This document shows positions 14,393 to 20,133 of a DNA stretch of 24,037 nt, piece by piece. Position 1 is the stretch's first letter; each line of letters opens with the position of its first letter. A model generated the notes under the pieces. It made no database searches. It worked only from the letters and a program-made list of their open reading frames with translations, and was not told the origin of the DNA. This DNA comes from a virus. A program made the position numbers and the translations under genes. The stretch lies in IMG/VR virus record IMGVR_UViG_3300032322_003151, positions 1 through 24,037 of that record, one strand, 5' to 3'.

Positions 14393-16225
14393 ATGGGAGC
14401 ATTATTAGAAAGTGGTCTTGTTGGTAACATCGGTCTTAAGCACCTTAAAGTTATCAAAGAAGATACAATCAACAAATGGGACAAGTTAGGTTTCCTCGAT
14501 GGACTTAACGGTCACCTTAAAGAGAATATCGCGCAGTTGTATGAAAACCAAGCGTCTTATTTGATTAACGAAGCAGCATCAACTGCTGATACCGGTTCAT
14601 TCGAAACTGTTGTATTTCCAATCGTAAGAAGAGTTTTCTCTAAGCTTTTGGCTAACGACATCGTTTCTGTACAAGCGATGAACCTTCCTATCGGTAAGTT
14701 GTTCTACTTTGTACCTAACATTCAGTCGTACCAACCAACGGCATTCAACGAGCACTATGCACCTTACGGAGCACCAAATGCAAATGCTGACCAAACTCCA
14801 AACTCTGGTTATGACTACGATAACACTAGAGACCTTTACGATAGATTCTACGAAGGTAACGAACCTGCTTTGGACCCTCCAGGTCTTTACGACTACTCTA
14901 AAGGTTCATTTTCTGCAATCACTCCAGGTGTTACAATTGGTGAAACTGGTTCAGCGATTGCTGGTGGTGTAAAAACGGTTGCATGGACTGGAGATTCTCT
15001 TGTAGCAACTGCATACACTTTGGGTAACTACAGAAAGGTTTTACTTGAATTGACAGGTTTCCAACCTGCAGGTGCTGGTCAACTTATCGGTCCTAACGGT
15101 AACCCTATGGATACTGAAGAATTCTTGACTGACCTTCAAATCCGTGGAGTTGCGACAAACTGGTATACTTCAGCAAACACATCAAATAACTACTTGTTCA
15201 GAGTTGTAACTCAGAAATACGGTAAAGGGATTGTTCAGTATGGTACTAATGAATCTTTAGCATTCCCACAAAGTAGAACTGGTGGTGGCGTTTACAACGA
15301 TGTTTGTGATGTTGACGGTAAAATTTACTTAGAAGTTGATTTACAAGTTCCTGTTTGTATCTCTTGTGGTGATTCATCACTTGACGGATACACTGGTTCA
15401 ACATTCTCTTCTTCAACAGCAACCAACAACGCATTCTTGGCAACATACAGAATTTACAAGAATCTTGAATTTGAAGATAAAATTGGTGAAGTTTCTTTTG
15501 ACCTTCAGTCTGTGACTGTTTCGGTTACCGAAAGAAAACTTAGAGCTCAATGGTCTCCAGAAATGGCGCAAGACGTTGCAGCATTCCACAACATTGACGC
15601 TGAAGCTGAATTAACAGCTTTGTTGTCTGAGCAAGTGGCTGCTGAAATTGACCGCGAAATTTTGAGAGATTTGAGAAAAGCTGCATCTTGGAACCTTCGT
15701 TGGGATTACAACGGATGGAAGAGATTCAACTCTGGTACTACTCCTTACACTCAAAAGGACTGGAACCAAACTCTTATCACTGCAATCAACCAAATCTCAG
15801 CTCAAATCCACAAATCAACTTTGAGAGGTGGAGCAAACTGGATTGTTGTATCTTCTGAGGTATCTGCTATCTTCGACGACTTGGAGTACTTCCACGTGTC
15901 TAACGCAGCTCCTGAGCAAGACCAATACAACATGGGTATTGAAAGAGTTGGAACATTGGCTGGTAGATACCAAGTTTACCGTGACCCTTACTTCCCTGCA
16001 AACCAAGTATTGTTGGGACACAAAGGTACATCGTTGCTTGACACTGGTTACATCTACGCACCATACGTACCATTGCAACTTACTCCAACAATGTATAACC
16101 CATTCAACTTTACACCTATCAAGGGTATCATGACTAGATACGCTAAGAAGGTTGTAAACAACCGTTTCTACGGTCGTATCACAGTTGATGGTGTTAGAAC
16201 ATTCGACTTGAGAGAATTGAGATAA
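14393..16225 (+). CDS. 23: Major capsid protein (T4 gp23-like)
   Basis: This is the hexamer-forming shell protein of the head, with 610 residues against 521 in T4. Diagnostic stretches are WDKLGFLDGLNGHLKENIAQ, LYENQASYLINEA, FETVVFPIVRRVFSKLLAND, VSVQAMNLPIGKLFYFVP, SFDLQSVTVSVTERKLRAQW, SPEMAQDVAAFHNIDAEAEL and the C-terminal MTRYAKKVVNNRFYGRITVD. L57-I-N-E60|A61 fits the (L/I)xE cleavage rule of the prohead protease and lies close to the T4 cut after residue 65, so the mature shell protein probably starts at A61. Extra length lies mainly between residues about 120 and 345, an insertion-domain region, and includes C322-I-S-C325-G-D327. A-rich leader, followed by a terminator. Confidence 0.97.
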   Translation: MGALLESGLVGNIGLKHLKVIKEDTINKWDKLGFLDGLNGHLKENIAQLYENQASYLINEAASTADTGSFETVVFPIVRRVFSKLLANDIVSVQAMNLPIGKLFYFVPNIQSYQPTAFNEHYAPYGAPNANADQTPNSGYDYDNTRDLYDRFYEGNEPALDPPGLYDYSKGSFSAITPGVTIGETGSAIAGGVKTVAWTGDSLVATAYTLGNYRKVLLELTGFQPAGAGQLIGPNGNPMDTEEFLTDLQIRGVATNWYTSANTSNNYLFRVVTQKYGKGIVQYGTNESLAFPQSRTGGGVYNDVCDVDGKIYLEVDLQVPVCISCGDSSLDGYTGSTFSSSTATNNAFLATYRIYKNLEFEDKIGEVSFDLQSVTVSVTERKLRAQWSPEMAQDVAAFHNIDAEAELTALLSEQVAAEIDREILRDLRKAASWNLRWDYNGWKRFNSGTTPYTQKDWNQTLITAINQISAQIHKSTLRGGANWIVVSSEVSAIFDDLEYFHVSNAAPEQDQYNMGIERVGTLAGRYQVYRDPYFPANQVLLGHKGTSLLDTGYIYAPYVPLQLTPTMYNPFNFTPIKGIMTRYAKKVVNNRFYGRITVDGVRTFDLRELR

Positions 16226-16242
16226 TATCTCGAACTACAAAA

Positions 16243-16270
16243 AGGAAGGGGGCTTACGCCCCCTTTTTTA
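16243..16270 (+). terminator. Terminator after the capsid gene, bidirectional in form
   Basis: AAGGGGGC pairs with GCCCCCTT around a TTAC loop, with further A/G-to-T pairs, and a T-run follows at 16264-16269. The minus-strand copy also has a T-rich tail (TTCCTTTTTG) and directly follows the stop of the convergent gene at 16268, so it probably ends transcription from both sides. Confidence 0.9.
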
Positions 16271-16453
16271 TTTTCTATATTTTGGATTACAAAATTTGGA
16301 ATCATTACCAAAGTATAAACACCTAAGAACACCAACTTCAGTTCTAATATGTTCGTATTCATCGCCATAATAGGGTTTATGTCCTTTTCTAACAACTTCA
16401 GTTAGAAAATGCTCCCCTTCTATAATTCTTTTACTTATTTCGTTTGGATTCAT
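16268..16453 (-). CDS. Small unknown protein convergent with the capsid gene
   Basis: The ATG at 16453 (MNPNEISKRIIEGEHFLTEV) gives 61 residues; an earlier start at 16519 would overlap the upstream gene by almost 90 bases and is less likely. AAGG lies directly before this ATG. The protein is basic and has VVRKGHKPYYGDEYEHIRTE followed by C and aromatic residues (VGVLRCLYFGNDSKFC). I recognise no family. It overlaps the preceding minus-strand gene by 23 bases, so the two form a small operon facing the head module. Two Cys and the KxH/YY residues do not add up to a known metal site. Confidence 0.55.
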   Translation of the reverse strand: MNPNEISKRIIEGEHFLTEVVRKGHKPYYGDEYEHIRTEVGVLRCLYFGNDSKFCNPKYRK

Positions 16454-16676
16454 CCTTGGGATTTGATTTTGAAATATTATTTTTAATACGTAGTGACTTT
16501 GAAAGAATTTCTGCTTCACTCAAATTAAAAATTCCGGAATTGTAAGCTTTTTCTAATGCTACTTGAATTATGAAGACCGCTTGTTCTTGGTTTAACTCGT
16601 CAATCAACTTTTGAAAATCCTCAGATGATTGAATATTTATTCTGTCAAATAACTGAATTGGAGCGAAATCTTGCAT
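16431..16676 (-). CDS. Small unknown helical protein
   Basis: This 81-residue protein begins MQDFAPIQLFDRINIQSSED and has a predicted helix pair (FQKLIDELNQEQAVFIIQVA, LEKAYNSGIFNLSEAEILSK) and a Ser/Lys/Asn-rich basic tail. It has no enzyme motif, membrane helix or signal peptide. It is the first gene of a two-gene minus-strand unit; its start is 32 bases from the oppositely oriented gene at 16709, so a divergent promoter lies between them. The helix-turn pattern could suggest a small regulatory or structural adaptor, but I cannot assign it. Confidence 0.6.
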   Translation of the reverse strand: MQDFAPIQLFDRINIQSSEDFQKLIDELNQEQAVFIIQVALEKAYNSGIFNLSEAEILSKSLRIKNNISKSNPKDESKRNK

Positions 16677-16687
16677 ATAAAATTAGA

Positions 16688-16695
16688 TATTTATA
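16688..16695 (+). promoter_or_regulatory. TATTTATA element in the divergent intergenic region
   Basis: The 32-base gap between oppositely oriented genes contains TATTTATA in the plus sense, 13 bases before the ATG at 16709. AAGG follows 4 bases before that ATG. Read on the other strand the same bases are TATAAATA, the canonical T4 late promoter, pointing at the gene starting at 16676, so the site could serve either direction. Confidence 0.45.
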
Positions 16696-16708
16696 AAAAT
16701 ATAAGGTC

Positions 16709-17353
16709 ATGAAAAAGAAAATCAACGAGAGTACCTCGGCTATTAGTAGTGGTCCATATAAAGGAAAATTGAATATTACACCACAAAGTTGGACTGATGC
16801 TCAGTTACAACCTTTTATTGTGAAAATTTCTAAATTCTTGAGTAACGACACTTCTTATGATTCTTTTGATGGTGAACTTGAGAAGTCTAAAAAAGAAATA
16901 AACCAGGACGAAAAAAAAACTAAATCAAATATGAATAAAGTGAAAAAAATTAGAAAAGACATTTTCAAAGGTGAGGATGTTCTTAAAGAAGATTTAGCTG
17001 TTTGGTTTGGTACAAAGAAAAAGCCTAAAGGTAGTAAACAACCTAAAGGTCCTTGGGTAAACATTTGTAGAAAAAAAGAAGGTGGTGGTCATCCTCCCTG
17101 TGGACGTGAAGAAGGTGAGTCAAAGGCATACCCGAAGTGCAGAGCAGCAGGTGTCGCAGCTAAAATGACAGACGCACAAAAGAAGGCCGCATGTGCTCAA
17201 AAGAGAAGAGAAGAAAAAAAGAATCCCAAGGTAGGAAAGGGAAACAAACCTACCATGGTATCTTACAAACCCAAAAAGAAAAATGAGGGTTTAAAAAACC
17301 TTATTACTAAGGTTCTAAGAGAGACTATTGATTCGAAGAAGAATCAGGACTAA
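16709..17353 (+). CDS. Cys/Lys-rich protein resembling DUF5872
   Basis: This 214-residue, very basic protein has an N-terminal segment (SSGPYKGKLNITPQSWTDAQ to YDSFDGE, residues 13-56), a Lys/Glu helix (57-95) and the module D95-L-A-V-W99-F. It continues with WVNIC120, HPPC131GRE, YPKC144R and KAAC162AQKRREEKK. This arrangement of a Trp, four Cys and Lys/Arg blocks resembles the DUF5872 type seen in many phage proteins; the match is recalled, not computed. Four Cys with spacings of 10, 12 and 17 could bind metal or form disulfides, and the charge suggests nucleic-acid contact. The C-terminus is an amphipathic LKNLITKVLRE helix. Its final 29 bases overlap the convergent gene at 17325. Confidence 0.7.
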   Translation: MKKKINESTSAISSGPYKGKLNITPQSWTDAQLQPFIVKISKFLSNDTSYDSFDGELEKSKKEINQDEKKTKSNMNKVKKIRKDIFKGEDVLKEDLAVWFGTKKKPKGSKQPKGPWVNICRKKEGGGHPPCGREEGESKAYPKCRAAGVAAKMTDAQKKAACAQKRREEKKNPKVGKGNKPTMVSYKPKKKNEGLKNLITKVLRETIDSKKNQD

Positions 17354-17663
17354 CCGATGTTTGTTCTTCAGAGTTTGATGTAGCACTGTCTTGTTTCACC
17401 TCCTTGGATTCAACTTTAGGAATTGAATTTTCTGGTTTAGCTCTAACAGTTTCTTTAACACTTGGCTTTTGGGATTCCTGTGTTGGGATATTTTGCAAGA
17501 CTTTAACATTCATACTTCCAGAATAGGGTTCTGGTGATGGTGTTTCTTTAGAAAAAGCTCGGCTAATATTTGGAATATTAAGTACTAGCAAACTAAGAAT
17601 AAGACCTATACATACAAGGATACCTATACCAGTATAATACAATGTGAAGAATGGGTGTTTCAT
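17325..17663 (-). CDS. Single-pass membrane protein with Pro/Ser/Glu tail
   Basis: This 112-residue protein has one strong membrane helix at about residues 9-30 (YTGIGILVCIGLILSLLVLN) near the N-terminus, then an extended, low-complexity tail rich in Pro, Ser, Glu and Lys (KPENSIPKVESKEVKQDSAT). With few positive charges before the helix, topology is not certain, but a tail outside the cytoplasm is reasonable. Candidates include an inner-membrane lysis component (i-spanin type) or a superinfection-exclusion protein; the tail lacks the clear coiled coil of typical i-spanins, so neither is supported. The start overlaps the upstream stop as ATGA, and the end overlaps the convergent plus-strand gene by 29 bases. 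Confidence 0.65.
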   Translation of the reverse strand: MKHPFFTLYYTGIGILVCIGLILSLLVLNIPNISRAFSKETPSPEPYSGSMNVKVLQNIPTQESQKPSVKETVRAKPENSIPKVESKEVKQDSATSNSEEQTSVSPDSSSNQ

Positions 17664-18064
17664 TGTTTTTCTTTGATGATTTTTTGTAAGGAAGACTTGA
17701 TGTTTGCTGTTATTTGTTGTTCGAAAACCTCTCTACGCTTTTCGACTTCGTTGTCAAAAAGTGAAATTATTTGGTTCCATGACTTGTCATTCATGTGCAC
17801 GTCGTAGGCGTAAACATGGTTGATTATCTTCACTCGGTGCGAATCAAGAATTATAAAAATCTCGTTCTTTTCACTTCTAATATATCGCTTACCGCTAATT
17901 GGGGTTAGCAACATTACTGAGTCCGGTTGGTTGATGAATTTCTTGCATACTGCTATGCAATCACGCTCATACACGGATTTTTCTTGTTCGGTACTGACAT
18001 ACCGAAACAGTTGGAGTGTCTGTTTTTGGATAAACCGACGAAATTTATGTTCTAGATTTTTCAT
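17660..18064 (-). CDS. Conserved unknown protein, 134 residues
   Basis: The ATG at 18064 (MKNLEHKFRRFIQKQTLQLF) was chosen because AAGG lies just upstream; a start seven codons earlier (18085) is possible. The protein has a basic N-terminal helix, a Cys-containing segment (RDCIAVCKKFINQPDS), and a beta-rich core (VMLLTPISGKRYIRSEKNEI with FIILDSHRVKIINHVYAY). It ends in a long amphipathic helix (FDNEVEKRREVFEQQITANI). I know no function for it. The alternating strands around ITPISGKRYI recall a small enzyme or binding fold, but I see no catalytic set. It is coupled by ATGA overlap to the membrane protein gene. Confidence 0.68.
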   Translation of the reverse strand: MKNLEHKFRRFIQKQTLQLFRYVSTEQEKSVYERDCIAVCKKFINQPDSVMLLTPISGKRYIRSEKNEIFIILDSHRVKIINHVYAYDVHMNDKSWNQIISLFDNEVEKRREVFEQQITANIKSSLQKIIKEKQ

Positions 18065-18106
18065 TACCTTAATCTTTGATGACAAAGGTAAAACAAATTT
18101 TTCAAA

Positions 18107-18601
18107 TTAACAATATGCTCCCGAACATCTTTTTTTGCCGTCGAGACCAGGTTGTTCACCCTGACACACTTGTACTGCATATCCGTTAGCGTATGCTGAA
18201 GGGTATACATCATATTTAGCCTTAGCCGCCGCCATACCTCTAGCACATAACGGAGTTCCAGCCTTTTTTCTGTTCTTTTTCTTTTTTGCTTCCATGATAT
18301 CCATATCCATAGCGAACATCAATTCCTCACCATTACCTTCAATCTCATTCATCATAAAATCGAATACTTGGTCAAGATTTTCTTTAGCTACCGTGATATG
18401 GTCGTCAGCCCAATCGTGCCCATTTTCCAAAATCGCATGAATTTTATCGTGGTCCAACTCTAAAAGTCTCTCAGCTTGTCTTTTCATTTGTTCTAGATTG
18501 CTGAAAAACATGTAACGGTTATGTTCATGTTCAGCTTCTTTTAAAGCTCTTAAAACAAGGTTTTTGAGGTCTGACTCTGATAGTTTGATTACTTTTTTCA
18601 T
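18107..18601 (-). CDS. Helical protein with C-terminal YPSAYAN Cys module
   Basis: This 164-residue protein begins with an amphipathic helix (ESDLKNLVLRALKEAEHE), continues with a helical acidic body (residues 27-104, including HDKIHAILENGHDWADDHIT), a Lys-rich linker (105-114), and a short module. The module reads GTPLC119ARGMAAAKAKY, then VYPSAYANGYAVQVC146, and ends with two further Cys (159, 164). The YPSAYAN-type module recurs on unrelated phage proteins and has no known function; this is recollection. It starts in an ATGA overlap with the larger upstream gene, so the two are translated together. The clean split between a helical body and a Cys module looks like a domain tag. Confidence 0.7.
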   Translation of the reverse strand: MKKVIKLSESDLKNLVLRALKEAEHEHNRYMFFSNLEQMKRQAERLLELDHDKIHAILENGHDWADDHITVAKENLDQVFDFMMNEIEGNGEELMFAMDMDIMEAKKKKNRKKAGTPLCARGMAAAKAKYDVYPSAYANGYAVQVCQGEQPGLDGKKRCSGAYC

Positions 18602-20112
18602 TTTTTGTTAACGATTTGGAATATTAATGTGTCTTTATAAATATCTTTTTCTCCGCTTGTGTTCACCTTGATGTCAACATAATACTCGTTAGGTATTTTG
18701 TCTCTCATGTCAAACATGAAATAGTATTCATTTGGTGTTCGGTTTACGGCAGTCCAATCTTGAACTTGTACTTCGGTTGTACCCTCAGTAACATAAACAC
18801 GATAATATACATCGATGTTTTCAAGAAGATTTTGTGATGTCCATTCTTTCTTAACAACAACACCCACTTTACGAACTTCCGTATTAAGGATTTTTTCGTT
18901 TTGGAGAATGCCGTAGAAGCTAAAGCCATACTTACTGGGTTCTTTAGACAGACTTCCAATTTGAATTCCGGCAGAATAATTTTGTAAGACGAACTGGTTT
19001 GTTACGTTTGGTAAAGACTGACCATTTATTGTGAGTCCTGTCCATACATCGTAAAATAGGCAAGGGGCTGCTTGGTTAACAAATATGTTAGGAACGGTTA
19101 CTTCATATACCCCCCTTGTAACTTGACATGTTGTAAGTCCTGAACCTCCTGATACAACGTCACCATTTTGGTCTTCAATGTTCACTCCTGGAAGATTATC
19201 AAGATTTACAAAATCCCCATTTTGGTAGACATAGAGATATAGTTTGTTGGTTTGGTTTTTAAGGAATACATTTCTATCATCTTGGATTAGGTCGTTATAA
19301 TCTGTCAAGAGATATGGCTGATAGAATGTTTGGGTATATTTGCCGAAGAAACCAACAGAGTACGAATCTGTAAGACCCGTTATATTTTCAATGTCTGGTT
19401 TATATGCTATACCCCAACCTGTAACACCGGTGATAGTTCCATCAAGAATTCCGTTGATTTCATTAGTCATATCAAACTGGATGTCTTCATTACCCAATTC
19501 AAAGTGTTGCTCATCAACAATTGTTATTGAAGAGTAGTTAAGTCCTGTAAGACCTGTCAGGCTATTTCTATTGTCGTATATGCCAGGTTGAGACCAATTG
19601 GCTACCGTTGTTGTTTGATACCAGTTTGAAGGGCGTAGAGAGAAGCTTTTGTTGTTGTATTGCTCAATAGCTGTTTGAGACCCTGATATACCATTTTGAG
19701 TTGTTCCAAAGTCATTGTAGTCGTAACCAACACCTTCATCCCAAAATTGTGGTGTTCCAGTTGCTCCAGAGAACTTTGGAATTCTAAAGAGAATAAGGTC
19801 AAAAGAAGTTGCTCTTTTTCTTCCATTGCTCATGTTGGTATTGATAAGGTCGTCACTGAATGATGATGTGTTGGTCATCATAAGAGTATGAGTAATGGCT
19901 GTAGTACATCCAGTTGAGATGTATTTTTCCATCATCATTTGTCTTAGACCATCTAAGTCTAAATCAAAAATGAAACGGGTAAAACCGAAGTTTGGAACCA
20001 CAAGGTCAGAGCTACCAAAATTGAGCTCAACCACCGGGTTTCTGGCAGTGTTTGTGTATAGATTTGAAAGAAGAGTATTGTTTCTACTAAAATACGACCT
20101 GTAAATTGACAT
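18598..20112 (-). CDS. Probable tail/baseplate structural protein
   Basis: This 504-residue protein is rich in Asn, Thr, Tyr and Gly, with the beta-strand-heavy composition of phage tail and fibre-attachment proteins. It starts SIYRSYFSRNNTLLSNLYTN, has NPVVELNFGSSDLVVPNFGF, TRFIFDLDLDGLRQMMMEKY, RATSFDLILFRIPK and WDEGVGYDYNDF, and a C-terminal domain with repeated strands (VYYRVYVTEGTTEVQVQDWT) that resembles an Ig-like or jelly-roll fold. It has no enzyme motif. It lies directly after the gp5-like hub gene and before the Cys-module gene, so a baseplate or tail-fibre-connector role is a reasonable inference; the precise part is unknown. I recall similar proteins in uncultured marine phages. 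Confidence 0.7.
   Translation of the reverse strand: MSIYRSYFSRNNTLLSNLYTNTARNPVVELNFGSSDLVVPNFGFTRFIFDLDLDGLRQMMMEKYISTGCTTAITHTLMMTNTSSFSDDLINTNMSNGRKRATSFDLILFRIPKFSGATGTPQFWDEGVGYDYNDFGTTQNGISGSQTAIEQYNNKSFSLRPSNWYQTTTVANWSQPGIYDNRNSLTGLTGLNYSSITIVDEQHFELGNEDIQFDMTNEINGILDGTITGVTGWGIAYKPDIENITGLTDSYSVGFFGKYTQTFYQPYLLTDYNDLIQDDRNVFLKNQTNKLYLYVYQNGDFVNLDNLPGVNIEDQNGDVVSGGSGLTTCQVTRGVYEVTVPNIFVNQAAPCLFYDVWTGLTINGQSLPNVTNQFVLQNYSAGIQIGSLSKEPSKYGFSFYGILQNEKILNTEVRKVGVVVKKEWTSQNLLENIDVYYRVYVTEGTTEVQVQDWTAVNRTPNEYYFMFDMRDKIPNEYYVDIKVNTSGEKDIYKDTLIFQIVNKK
18636..18643 (-). promoter_or_regulatory. TATTTATA copy inside the end of the upstream gene
   Basis: Read on the minus strand TATTTATA lies 34 bases before the ATG at 18601 but within the coding end of the upstream gene, where it encodes part of a Lys/Asp-Tyr stretch. 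It may be chance; it is listed because orientation matches the other copies. Confidence 0.15.
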
Positions 20113-20125
20113 TATACTTTTTCTT

Positions 20126-20133
20126 AATAAATA
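20126..20133 (-). promoter_or_regulatory. TATTTATT element before the structural gene at 20112
   Basis: On the minus strand TATTTATT ends 13 bases before the ATG at 20112, the same spacing as before the plus-strand genes at 2069 and 16709. Being on the other strand, it shows the element follows gene orientation, not genome strand. It fills most of the 21-base gap after the hub gene. Confidence 0.4.

Noticed and set aside
16454-16519. Upstream start of the small gene ending at 16268
   Set aside because: It would overlap the preceding gene by almost 90 bases; the start at 16453 fits the operon better.
18064-18246. 60-codon minus-strand frame between two small genes
   Set aside because: It overlaps the C-terminal Cys module in another frame; the module gene has the recognisable protein.
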